A stretch of DNA of 64,000 nucleotides, from positions 110,474,896 through 110,538,895 of the forward strand of contig NC_071392.1 in NCBI RefSeq assembly GCF_022682495.2. Reading direction: 5' to 3'. Made by a program: the position numbers and the translations under genes. Positions 32,561-42,180 of the stretch are shown piece by piece. Below the pieces are notes generated by a model. It saw only the letters and a list, made by a program, of their open reading frames with translations, did no database searches and was not told the origin of the DNA. The first letter of the stretch is position 1. Every line of letters begins with the position of its first letter. The DNA comes from Desmodus rotundus (Eukaryota > Chordata > Mammalia > Chiroptera > Phyllostomidae).

Positions 32561-35500
32561 TTCAGTGTCTGGTGTCATAGGTTGACTCAACTTTGAGTCT
32601 CGGGGCCTTTTTTTTACTCCCTGTAGCTTTACGTCGCCTGGACACCCGTTCCTTTTCCTCCATTATATGTGGGGAGTGGCCCTCAAGGGCATGAACGAAC
32701 GGAATGCCTGGCACTTACAGCCTGGGAAGAAGAATGGGGGATGGGGGACACTTGCTTTTTCCTTACCCCTTCCAAACCTTCAATTTCCTTCCAGGCCTCC
32801 GTGTCCCTTTTCAGTGCTAAATGTTGGGACAGATTGGGGTCTGTCCTAGGAAAGAAATGGTCTCTCTTATTTATAGGTTTGGATCGTGTTTTATCCCTTT
32901 CAGGGAACTGGTGTGTCGGGGACAGCTTCTGTTTGCCCTGCCTGACATGGTCCAACCATCCCCTCAACCTTCTGGACAGCAACACCAAAGCCAGGACCAA
33001 AAAATTCCAGCTTAAGTGCTAATGCCAAGTGTTAGATCTTGTTTATTTGTTTTAAATAAGAGACTTAATTAATGTCAAGCAAATGTGTTAAAAGACTCAG
33101 AGCCCTTGCCGATTTCCAGTGACCATATCAATTCTGTATCTGAAATTGGTCTTGTTACAATTCCTGCCAAAAATAATTTAACCTTTTATGTGTAATATGT
33201 TGTTTCAAGGAGGAATCTGGAAGTCTGGGCTTGGCCACCTTTTTGTTGTTGTTCTCTTATATTTGAAACATGTGCATTCCATTTAAACCTGTCACTGTGT
33301 GATATACCAAGGACCATGTGCTGCCTGCCTTTCTGACTTCCTGTCTGGGAATGCTCAGGAATCTGGATCCTGCTGGGGTGTGGGCCCTATGGAAGGGACG
33401 AGGGGACGAGGGGAGGGTGAACAGGATCTTTCCCAGAGAAGACGGTGACATGTCTGTGGGGCATATAGAAGTAAGAAGTCACCAGGGGAAAAAAGAGACT
33501 GACCAGATTAATGTTGCCTGTGTGTGCATGTACGCACTTATGCATATTTAAGTCCCTGGGGGTAAAACTAACTGCAAATTCAGACTCTCACTTTAGGGTG
33601 CTGGCTCCTGAGCAAGTACAGTTTGAAAATAGATGTCTAGCAAATGGCTCACAGCAAACCTTCTCCCTCATCCAACACACATGTAATAAACTTGCTGTTC
33701 CACAGCCAAAGCTCAAGAAACATGTCCTCCCTGCCCCTTCCTTCACTCACAATCCAAATACTCCTCAGATAGAGGGAACAGTGTCACATAATGCCCCTGA
33801 GTCAGGGTACCCGAACTCCCCTGCAGCTTAACTTAAATTGGTTAGGCTAAGAAACTGACATTCTTCTTGGGGCAGTCTCACCTGTTGTGCAGCTCCACAC
33901 AGCCATCCCAGTTCTCTCCCAACTCATCTCCTCTATCCTTGGCCTTGTGGGGGTAACAGAGATAGTTTAGGGAAAAGGGAGGCCTGTGGACTTTCAGCCT
34001 TGTGGACTAAGGGGTTTGCAATAAAACTAGTCATTTTCAATTCCTCCCATTGCTGTCTATCAGAATACAATGTTTTAATGGTATCACTGCTGGGGGGAAA
34101 ATTATAAACAAGATGTGTTTGGATCAGACCTCTAGGCCTAGTACTGGAATAGAAAGTGAACACACTCCTCCTGTCTTTTCTGTTGGGTTGTGTTTGCTGC
34201 CAAAGCACAAGGGTTTGGGAACGGGGGACCAAAGGAGGGCATGGACATTGTACATTTAAGCCCACCCACGCGGTGTAGGTCATCACGGCAGCCAGCCCTT
34301 GTCTGGAAGTCTGTCATCTCACCATGCTCTGAGCCCTGCTGATGTATGGGTGGAGGAAGCCCCACAGATGGGCTTTGCCAAGATCGTCTGGAAAGCCCTG
34401 GGGCTCCCAGCAGCCTCCTGCCTTTTAAAGATGGCACAGGAGACTTAAGAGAGGCCTGATGTGTCCAGAGCAGCCAGACCCTTCCTTGCTGCTGCCGCCT
34501 GACTCCCTGAACCCAACTACCCTAAAACTGGGCTGAGGTTAGAGCATCTGGGACAGTGGGCACACCCCCCTTGAAGGCTCAGAGGGGAGGGGCAGCCTTC
34601 ATTGAGAACACATGTTGAAATATGTTCATGGTTCTGGGGGTTTAGTGTGGAAAACCACAGAAACTCCAGTCTTCAGACTTGCCAAGAGATGGGCTTCAGA
34701 AGGGAGGTGTGGGCATTGCCTGCTGATGAGGCAAGAGGAGACCTGTTTTACCTTCAGGCTATGATAAGAGCTGGAGCCACCCAGCCTAAGGAAGATGGAG
34801 TCTCAGATTGCACATCCCCATTCCAGTCCTATGAGTCCTGATTGCCATTTTGATAACAGAATGTTTCTGGCGTGTTAGAGTTCCCTGGGATCTTAGCAGC
34901 CCTTTTACAGACGGGAACTAAAGATGAGGGTAAAGAAGTGACCTGGCCAGGTTCCCTGGGCTGATTGATGGCAAAGCCAATATCAGAACTGAGGTCTGCA
35001 TCTTCCTCCCCCATAATTCTGTGGTGCTGGGCTGAAGTGAGAGGTGCTGGTAGTTGGGTTGAGAAACACAAGGTGCTTACTGAGAAGAGGGAAACACTAG
35101 GCTCGAGAGAGCAAAGTGCTTTCTGTTCCAGTGTTTCTGACAACTGTGACTAAGGGATTTGAGAAAGTGGCAGAAAGAGAGATTTATGGCCCTCCAACTC
35201 CCTTGGTGTTGACCCAGGAACAGGTGTGTGGTGACAGGGACATGTAAAGCCAGAGATAAAGCGGAACAGAGGGCAGGGCCAATTGGTGAGGCAGTCAGCT
35301 GACCCCACGTGGAAGGAGTCCTGATTCACTGAGGAATGGGAGAGGGGGGAGAAGTCCAGCTCAGCAGCCAACCCACCCACCCTGACTTGATGGTAGGGGA
35401 GAGCCCAGGACCAGGGACCTGGTAAGCACCCCTAAGAACATGGAGGCTAATGCTAGAAGCATAGACCCCAGTACTGGCGAGCGTGAGCTGGAAAGAGGTT

Positions 35501-35735
35501 GCTGGGGGTAGGGGAGGAGACCCTGGGGAGTAGCAAGACTGGGCAGGATGCCTTTGTAGTGGTCCTGGTAGAGGTTGTAGGGTCCGGAGGGGTGAGCTGG
35601 GTAGGGGAGGCACCACAGCACACTGCTTGTCCTTTACTCATTGCCTGAGCCAGCGTCCACCCTGCCCAATTCTCATTTCCTTGGGGCTCCTGGATGGAGA
35701 TAGGGTTTTGTGTTCTGAAGTGCTGATCACACCCC

Positions 35736-35760
35736 CCCCACACACATACATACACACACA
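35736..35760. repeat. Short (CA)n tract
   Basis: 'ccccccccacacacatacatacacacacac' type sequence within the BLCAP intron. Confidence 0.7.
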
Positions 35761-36174
35761 CTGGTCACTAGTGCCCCATTTTGAGGGCCACTCCCACCAT
35801 TCGCCTCCTCCCATGTTTCCCAGTGATTACCTGCCAAGGCCCCTTATCCCGGTACAGGTGAAGGCACCCACTCCTCTGGAGGGGGTAGTGATCCCTTATT
35901 CTGAGACCACTAGTGAGGACTTCTCTCTTAGAGGAGGGGGATATGATCCTTCATCTCAGGACAGTTTTGAGATGGAACTGGCTGTGCGAAGGTCCCAATT
36001 TATTCCTGTTTTGTTGCCTCCCCCTCCTGCCCTCCTTCTCAAGGACCCTGCTCACTCCACAATGGGCACCTAAGCCCAGTCTTAAAAGTATGTATCGCAG
36101 CCGCAAAAGAAGTCACAAGAGAGAATTTTTTGGTGCACCTGCACCGCCCCGCAGGGTCCTAGGACACTGTGCAA

Positions 36175-37043
36175 GACGGGGGAGGTGCTTTTTATTATTT
36201 TTTGTAGAGGTGGTCCCTGTCCTCCAGGAGCTTACAATCTAGCTGGGGAAACACAACTAATGCACACTTACACAATCATTACAATTAGCGATTACCACAA
36301 TATTGACCACAATTGCATGAGACCAGGGAAAAGATCAGTGAGAGGCTGGGGGTTCAGAGAAGGTGTTTTAGTAAATTGGGATTCTTTTACTGGTTGAATA
36401 GGTCCGAATTGAGTGACACATTTTTTTAGGGTGGGGTGGGCTTGGGAGGCAGTGAGGGGGAATGGAGGGAGCAAAGGCAGCAGGGCTGGAGTGCACTTGC
36501 CGTAGGCAAGGGACAGTGAGAGGGCCCCACTCTGTTCCTTAACCATCTTCCTCCCTCACCCATGCCCTTCAGTCCCGCCACACAGGCATGTAGTTGGCTC
36601 CTTGTCTGCTGCTCAGAGATTCAGGGCTTCGGCTGGTGGTGTTGGAATGTCCATTCTGCTGGCTGGTGTGGTGGTCTGGATCTCTGTGGTGGGCCTGCTG
36701 GCATGGCCGTGGCTTCGGGGCTGGATGTCGCTGTTCCAGCTTGGTCCAGATCAGAATGCCTATGCCCAAATCTCAGAGGTCTGCTCCCTCCATCCCCCCT
36801 CCTCCCTCTACTCCGCCCCCCAGCGGGATGGGTGCAAAGGGGGTTGGGAAGGGATCTAGTATTGTCGTCATAGCGCTGCTGCTTCTCCGGAGGCCTGCCA
36901 GCCCCTCACTGACCTTGGCAAGTGCTCTTCTGGCTAGAGAGCACAGGGGACCCCCCCGTTCCTGGGCAGCACTGGCTCCCATGCTGGGTGAGATGCACAG
37001 GAGCACCTGGTGACAAGGCCGCCCAGGGCTGGGGCCTGGGGCC
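36175..37043 (-). other. NNAT: NNAT 3'UTR (inferred)
   Basis: From the NNAT stop codon leftwards there is no further exon boundary of note until an AATAAA signal read on the - strand at 36195-36190 ('aataataaaaag'). This gives a 3'UTR of about 0.86 kb, close to the known mammalian length. The last part overlaps an L2-like phrase ('ctgtcctccaggagcttacaatctagctgggg'), so the polyadenylation site needs transcript support. An AGTAAA at 36391-36386 is a weaker alternative. Confidence 0.55.
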
Positions 37044-38419
37044 TCAGTTGGGGGCCCGCCGGCGTTCTCCCAGCACCTGCCGCCCGGTCCTCGACACGGT
37101 GTACGCCAGCTTCTGCAGGGAGTACCTGAACACCTGTAGGGAGAGACCCAGGACCTGCTCTTAGAGGCTGGCACCTGCAGCCTATCTGCGGTGCTGCTGT
37201 GCCCGCCCCCGCCCCACCCCCTGCCCCGCCCGCCTGCCCTACTGGGAAAGGCGGGCAGGGGCGCAGCCTGCCCACAAGTCAGGGCAGCTGGAGCTTTTCC
37301 AGCTGTGCTGAAGGCTGCATGGCGGCAAACTGATTGGACCTACAACTTATGTATACCTCACTTCTTGCAATGGGCTGGGTCCCTGGATGCTTTCGAAAAG
37401 GGAATCCTACCCAGTAAATGCAGCATTCCAGGAACACCTTGAAGGAAATATGCAATTCCTTTGGCAAAGAATTCCTTAGCAGGGAACTCTTCCTGCAAAG
37501 GGTGCTTTTTTAGAGTAAATGATTTTGTGGACCAAGTGCTTTCTTCTTAAACAAAGCGCTGTGCCTCAATTTGATTTTTTTTTAAAGCGAATTTGGATTT
37601 GTAGGGAGCACTTTTTTCTCTTCCATTTTTCTGCAAAGAGCCTTTTCTTCTATTTTCCTCCAAGCGCTTTTATCTGATTCACTTTCTTGTTAGCTCCTTT
37701 GTCTATTTTTTTTTCTGCAATGCGCTTTTTACCTAATGCAATTTTTCTAAGTGTTTTTTTGTCTATTTTTCCTGCAATGCGTATTTTCTCCAATTCATTT
37801 TTTCCCGTGAATTACTTTTTTCTAATTTGTTGTGGGTTGGTTTTTGTCAAGTGCTTTGCATTTGTTTTTAAGAAGTGCCTTTTTCTAACTTATTATTTGT
37901 CCCAGCCCCGCAATCACTTTATTTTTTAACGCAATTTCCCTGCAATGCGCAATTCTTTAAGGCAGAAAATTCTTGCTTTGCGAGTTGTAAAGTCTGTTTT
38001 CGCAAAACAGACGTGCCCCGCCTCCCTCCTGGGGTCGAGTCTGGGTATAGCGGGTTTTTCTTACCACGTTGGTCGCTAAGAGCCTCGGCGTTCCTTGGCG
38101 GCTGGCGCCCGCCGCGCCCCAACTCTTTGTTCCCGGCCGGGCGCGGGCGCACTGAGAAGGGTCTGCGCTAGGAGGAGGGCGCAGGGAACGGGTGGGGGCG
38201 CGTGGTGCCGGCTGCGGCACTTGGGCAGGCAGGGATCGCGGCAATCAGGATAGGACGGGTCGGGCAGGCGGCAATTACAACGTGGGCTTGCCGGTTTGGG
38301 GGCGCACATCAGGACCCCTCTCCCACCCAGAATCCGGGCCCGCTTACCTGCAGCAGCACGCGGAATATATACCAGCCGATGATGAGCAGTTCAGCCGATG
38401 CTACTGCTACTGCCGCCAT
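37044..38419 (-). CDS. NNAT: Neuronatin, three coding exons
   Basis: Small hydrophobic membrane proteolipid of the endoplasmic reticulum, expressed in developing brain and in endocrine tissue, where it is linked to calcium handling and insulin secretion. Exon 1 (38419-38348) encodes [20 protein letters not shown] plus VLLQ, the single membrane-spanning N-terminus. Exon 2 (37437-37357, 81 nt) begins [12 protein letters not shown]. Exon 3 (37133-37044) encodes [20 protein letters not shown] plus LGERRRAPN and the stop. All junctions are phase 0 with consensus sites: ctgcag/gtaagc after exon 1, ttcaag before and gtatac after exon 2, ctacag before exon 3. The spliced product is 80 residues, one shorter than human alpha-neuronatin (81), through loss of one Gln in ERRQRAPN. 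Skipping the 81-nt exon 2 would give the known beta form of 53 residues. The gene lies antisense inside the BLCAP intron and is paternally expressed in human and mouse. Confidence 0.97.
37357..37437 (-). other. NNAT: NNAT exon 2 (alternative, 81 nt)
   Basis: Encodes 27 residues from [16 protein letters not shown] to 'TQPIARSE', exactly three-divisible, with acceptor ttcaag at 37443-37438 and donor gtatac from 37356. In other mammals this exon is present in alpha- and skipped in beta-neuronatin; length and frame here allow the same choice. Compared with the human protein (from memory) it has Ala-to-Pro, Asn-to-Lys and Pro-to-His changes. Confidence 0.9.
37490..37990. repeat. Degenerate motif array in NNAT intron 1
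   Basis: A T-rich stretch with a recurring core of the form (tgcaa)tgcgctttttct or caagtgctttt. Examples: ccaagtgctttcttc (37532), caaagcgctgtgcc (37551), ccaagcgcttttatc (37660), ctgcaatgcgctttttacc (37716), cctgcaatgcgtattttctcc (37771), gtcaagtgctttgcat (37846), aagaagtgcctttttct (37870), ctgcaatgcgcaattcttt (37939). Units are spaced about 25-60 bp. It lies between NNAT exons 1 and 2. Confidence 0.7.
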
Positions 38420-38600
38420 GGTTCCGAGAGTGGGTTGTGGAGAGCGGGTGTGCCGAAGGCTGCGGGTTCACCGAGGGCCGCTGGTCTCTCGGAGTCCGCT
38501 GTTGGGCGCACTGCCGCAGCCGCGGTGGCCGCGCCTTAAGTATCCGCTCGCCATGCAAGTGCGCATGTGCGCTTAGGGGGGGTCTAATGGGGGGAGGTAA
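37990..38600 (-). promoter_or_regulatory. NNAT: NNAT promoter and CpG island
   Basis: CpG-dense DNA around NNAT exon 1. On the - strand a TATA-like 'tacttaag' lies at 38543-38536, which would place transcription start near 38505-38510 and give a 5'UTR of about 90 nt. Five TGCCGC/GCGGCA hexamers occur in about 300 bp (38214, 38238, 38268, 38411, 38512). The start codon context is ACCATGGCGGC, which doubles as a YY1-type core. In human and mouse this island is a differentially methylated region. Confidence 0.7.
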
Positions 38601-39900
38601 ACCGGAGGCACTCCTCATTCGCTACGAGAGGAAAAAATAATCCATCTGCTCTTTCCACACCGACCCCCGCCTCCCGAGTTTCATCTTAGCCCTTTCCAGA
38701 AGATTCCGCCGTCCCCGCTTTTGAATTTTAGTGTAAAATGGAGGGGAACTGCAACTCTTAGTAGCACAGACCGCAAGGGTAGGGGGTGTGTGCCTCTTGG
38801 TGCGGACCTCCTCCCTTCGAACCCAGTGTCCCGTGCCGTACCAGAACCCACCTTGGGCACAGATGGAAACCTAATTTAGAAGGGGATCGTCTACCCTGCA
38901 GAGTAAAAAAGATGCCCCTTCCAGGAGTTCAGCACTCTTTTTCTAGTATCTGATGTGTTGTAAGCCAGCATCCTCGGTTTCACAAGAGTCTCTGAGCGTG
39001 TAATCTTTCTGTGATCCTTGAGTCCCGCTTCTTACCGTTGCCAGATGTACGGCGGTGGCGATTGTAGGAATCCTATCCGTGCACTGAACTCTAGGCGGGA
39101 AAGTGGTAGTTACCAGGTATCTTTCCTGTGGGAGGGTTACAGGAGGGATTGGCGCCTTTGTATGCGCGGAAGGGATAGGATGAACTCTCCCGAAAAGTGG
39201 TCAAATGCGCCCTGAGATAGTTTGCTTTTGGACAGGTCATTTCAACCTCTGTCTTTTGTTCTCTTCCCCCCAGACCCCGGTAGGTCTTCTTTAGCCAGCA
39301 AGGGTCTTTGTACCCGTTGCGCTGGGCGGCTGGAGCGAGGTTTTGCTACCGCCTCCACAGGGGTTGTGGCTGCTGCAGCTCCGTTTCCAGGCGCAGCAGT
39401 TAGACCTCACTGACCGCGTCTGTGAGCGCGGTCACAGCGCACCAGTGGCCCGCCTCTGGAAGGCACGTCTCTCCAGCGCGCTGCCTGGCTCAGGGGCCAA
39501 CTGTCCTTTATCCCTATGTGGACAGAAAGTAATTTTGATTAAAAGCTCACAGAGGTCAGGTTCTATACCGTGCCAGCAGCAGGTGGAGAGTGTAAGTCAT
39601 CCAAGCGAGGTCAGTTTGGATGAAGTAGCATGGTGATTTTTTTTTTTCTATATTGACTTTCGAAGAAGTTGGCTGGTTTCGGCAAAATGATGCCAGGCTG
39701 TTTGAAAAAGGCAAGCTCGTCCCAGGCTGCCATCTTAAAACAAAGTATTTGATGGTGCCGCCGCCGCTGCAGCTTCCCGAACCTTCCGAGGATCCATTCC
39801 TTGCGATCTCCTCTGCTGGCAGTGCGTGCGCCGCTAACTGCTTTAACTCTCCTCAGCACCTGCTGTGAGAGAGAACCCTGTGCTAATCCTGTGGGGCCTG
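38600..39900. other. BLCAP intron upstream of exon 2
   Basis: Single-copy, moderately CpG-rich DNA without repeats. A good donor (ccag/gtatct at 39116/39117) could end an alternative first exon; mouse Blcap has NNAT-proximal alternative starts, but I cannot show one here. A YY1-type site (GCCATCTT, 39729-39736) and 'ggtgccgccgccgctgc' (TGCCGC at 39756) lie close to each other. Confidence 0.4.
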
Positions 39901-39912
39901 ACGTCCGGTGGC

Positions 39913-40011
39913 AACCACAGGGCGGTATTGTGAGGTCTGGACCCGTTGAGGACGGGCCGCAGCCCCAGGAGGCGATACATGATCTCTGTTGGGCAGGGCC
40001 CAGGCAAAGCC
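39913..40011 (-). promoter_or_regulatory. BLCAP: Intronic editing complementary sequence for BLCAP exon 2
   Basis: The reverse complement of this segment aligns without gaps to 40421-40519. By hand, 75 of 99 positions are identical and about five more can form G-U pairs. The longest perfect run (15 bp, acagagatcatgtat) covers the BLCAP start codon. Pairing follows x to 80432 minus x. The loop between the arms is about 410 nt. Such an exon-intron duplex is what ADAR enzymes need, and BLCAP is a known ADAR recoding target. Confidence 0.85.
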
Positions 40012-40199
40012 AGTCCACTGTTCGGGACCTGCGGGAAGAGCCCCCCCGAGAAGCCCAGGGGAGACACCCCAGGAGGCTTCCAGAAATGGTGACTTGGAGA
40101 TGAATAGACTTCCATGGGTGGGCAGGGAGGCAAGGGCATTCACATTTATTGTTGTTAACCATGATCCATTTTCCCAAATAAGTATACATTCTGTTCCTG

Positions 40200-40258
40200 T
40201 TTTTTTTTTTTTTTTTTTTTTTTGTCTGTCTGTCTGTTTTGTCTGTTTGTCTGTTATG
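40200..40258. repeat. Poly(T) tract plus (TCTG)n
   Basis: About 23 T followed by tctg/ttg units ('gtctgtctgtctgttttgtctgtttgtctg'). It lies 18 bp before the BLCAP exon 2 acceptor and within the loop of the editing hairpin, where it extends the polypyrimidine region. Confidence 0.9.
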
Positions 40259-40451
40259 TTGACTTTTCTCTTCAGGATCCCTGCTGCTTTGGTGATCCCA
40301 GGCTGACAGCCAGAGAGCACAGCGGCTCAGCTCCTGGAGAGTGAGGGTGGAAGAAAGCGGAGGGCAGCCGCCCACGCCCGCTGGCTCGCATTAGGTTGGT
40401 TCCTGCAGCGGTGCCCAGCGGCCTTGGCGAAGGCCCTGCCTGACAGAGATC

Positions 40452-40715
40452 ATGTATTGCCTCCAGTGGCTGCTGCCTGTCCTCCTCATCCCCAAGCCCC
40501 TCAACCCCGCCCTGTGGTTCAGCCACTCCATGTTCATGGGCTTCTACCTGCTCAGCTTCCTCCTGGAGCGGAAACCTTGCACAATTTGTGCCTTGGTTTT
40601 CCTGGCAGCCCTCTTCCTCATCTGCTATAGCTGCTGGGGAAATTGTTTCCTGTACCACTGCTCCGATTCCCCGCTTCCGGAATCGGCACACGACCCGAGT
40701 GTTGTGGGTACCTAA
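40452..40715 (+). CDS. BLCAP: BLCAP apoptosis-inducing factor (bladder cancer-associated protein)
   Basis: Small conserved membrane protein first noted as down-regulated in invasive bladder cancer. Overexpression slows growth and promotes apoptosis; its biochemical activity is not settled. The frame is 87 codons, the full family length, starting [20 protein letters not shown] and ending AHDPSVVGT. Two hydrophobic helices can be seen at about residues 20-39 and 44-63, separated by ERKPCTIC; the region is rich in Cys. A SPLP (SPXX-type) motif lies near residue 74. Relative to human (from memory) I see only Gly-to-Ser near residue 83. The start has A at -3. Codons 2 (TAT), 5 (CAG) and 15 (AAG) are those recoded to Cys, Arg and Arg by A-to-I editing in other mammals, and all three keep the genomic adenosine here (40456, 40465, 40495). 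The exon pairs with intronic sequence at 39913-40011. Confidence 0.98.
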   Translation: MYCLQWLLPVLLIPKPLNPALWFSHSMFMGFYLLSFLLERKPCTICALVFLAALFLICYSCWGNCFLYHCSDSPLPESAHDPSVVGT

Positions 40716-42174
40716 CAGCCTGCCTGTTGAGCTTTCCAAGGAAGCAGAAGATGGGAGGGGAGGCATTGACATAGGTCATAAAGCATTGGAGTTTCAAATC
40801 CCGCAGCCCGCGGGTGCCACATTCCTGACGGCGCCTTTTTGGCCTGTGATGTTTTATCCTTATAATGTGAATAATAGCACTGACCGGTGCTTTTATTGTA
40901 GAATCCTATAGTCATGGGTGGTCTTGTGGTTGTGTGTGTTCTGTCCGCATCTTGGTCCCAGCTGGCAGGATGGCCACCCCCCTCGCCTCATTCCTGCGAG
41001 GAGTCTGCACCCATCCTGATTAACTACCCCAGCATGACCTGGGCTGATAAAATGCCAAGTCTCATTGTCACCTCTGTGACCCCTCCCTGTCAGGGTCTCC
41101 TCCTTTCCCAGTATGTTCCCAACTCCTCAGTCCCTCCCTTTAGTTCTCTTCTACCCCTTTCCTTTTTTGGGGGGGAGCATCTGTCCAAGACAGGGCTCAT
41201 TTTTGCACTTATCTCGAATTTAAAGAGATTGCTGACGCCCGAGAGCCTCGCTTTTTCATCCTTCTTTCCCTGGTCAGCAGGCTAGACAGAAACATGTCTT
41301 GACTGTTGTTCACAAAATCTCCAGTATTTTTTCAACTTCATTTTTTAAGAAGTAACGAGTACATGTTACTCTTTCACCGGGGTGTCTGGGCTCATGCCCA
41401 GCCTCACTTCCTTTGCCCTTCCTCCTGCCTTCCTCAGCTGTCCCCAGGAGGGGGCGGGGGTGCCTCATCGTGTCTCCTGTGCATGCTCCGCAGGATTGAG
41501 GTGTAGCGTGTTCCTGTAATCCAGATCTAGCAGTCCCCAGCCGAGTGAATGGAAGAGTACTGTGTGTTTCGTAACAGCCATGATCCCCTTGATAGGTGTT
41601 TGGATATTTTTTGGTGTGCTGTACGTGTGTGTACATGTACAAATACATGTGTATATTCCTTTTCAAGAAGCTTTACTGAACGTGTTCTGATTTTGAGATT
41701 TAGCAATAGCTAGCCATAGTGGGTGCCGCTACAGTTTTTATTTAGCATGGGTATTGCAGAGTGACCAGCACACTGGACTCCGAGGTGGTTCAAACGAGAC
41801 AGAGGAACAGTGGCCATCATCCTCATGCCTGGAGCTCCTTCAGTCCTGCACACAGAGACTGTACATTTTGAAGAATACATAGGAAGACTTTGTGACTGTC
41901 ACTTGCTTTTTTTCTGTTCCTGCACTTCTGTAACAAGCGTTGGCAACAAGATTTTCTCCTGGCCCTTGCCCACTGGGGATCGGCATGGTTGTCCCTCCGG
42001 TCTACACCATCCTTCTCTTGCCTGAGCAGGGAGGGAGGTGGGCCAGGCGGAGGGCAGAACTGGATGCAGCCCATCTAGGGAATGGGACCGCGAGGCCACA
42101 CTTGTGGGACATTTGGATTGCATTCTGGAGCTTTTACTTCTGGTGTGTTTGTTGCACAGCTGTTTGAAATGTTT

Positions 42175-42180
42175 AATAAA
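42175..42180 (+). terminator. BLCAP: BLCAP polyadenylation signal
   Basis: AATAAA within gtttaataaagc, followed 15-30 nt later by GT-rich 'tttgtggttttatgtgg', the usual downstream element. It marks the end of the BLCAP transcript. Confidence 0.8.

Larger units (their letters stand above)
32096..40275 (+). other. BLCAP: BLCAP intron 1, host of NNAT
   Basis: Inferred intron of about 8.2 kb from gtacc at 32096 to 'ttttctcttcag' ending at 40275. From 32560 to about 36170 it is single-copy non-coding DNA with weak MIR pieces (for example 34900-34985, antisense). From 36.2 to 38.6 kb it contains the whole NNAT gene on the opposite strand. 38.6-39.9 kb is CpG-richer DNA without a clear exon, and from 39.91 kb it carries an inverted copy of exon 2 sequence. 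Confidence 0.6.

Noticed and set aside
36602..36859. Hydrophobic + strand frame (MSILLAGVVVWISVVGLLAW...)
   Set aside because: It is the antisense of the NNAT 3'UTR. A membrane-like stretch arises from GT-rich sequence; no splice or conservation evidence.
36190..37133. RE1/NRSE silencer near NNAT
   Set aside because: Several cagcacc fragments occur, but none continues into the GGACAG half at the right spacing.
38391..38640. NRF1 dimer site at 'gcgcacatgcgc' upstream of NNAT
   Set aside because: The two half-sites are two bases too far apart for the GCGCATGCGC consensus.
39611..40375. 254-codon - strand frame overlapping the BLCAP intron/exon boundary
   Set aside because: It crosses the poly(T)/(TCTG) tract (read as a lysine run) and the inverted exon copy. 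Its open length is explained by those, and it has no start context, splice support or known domain.
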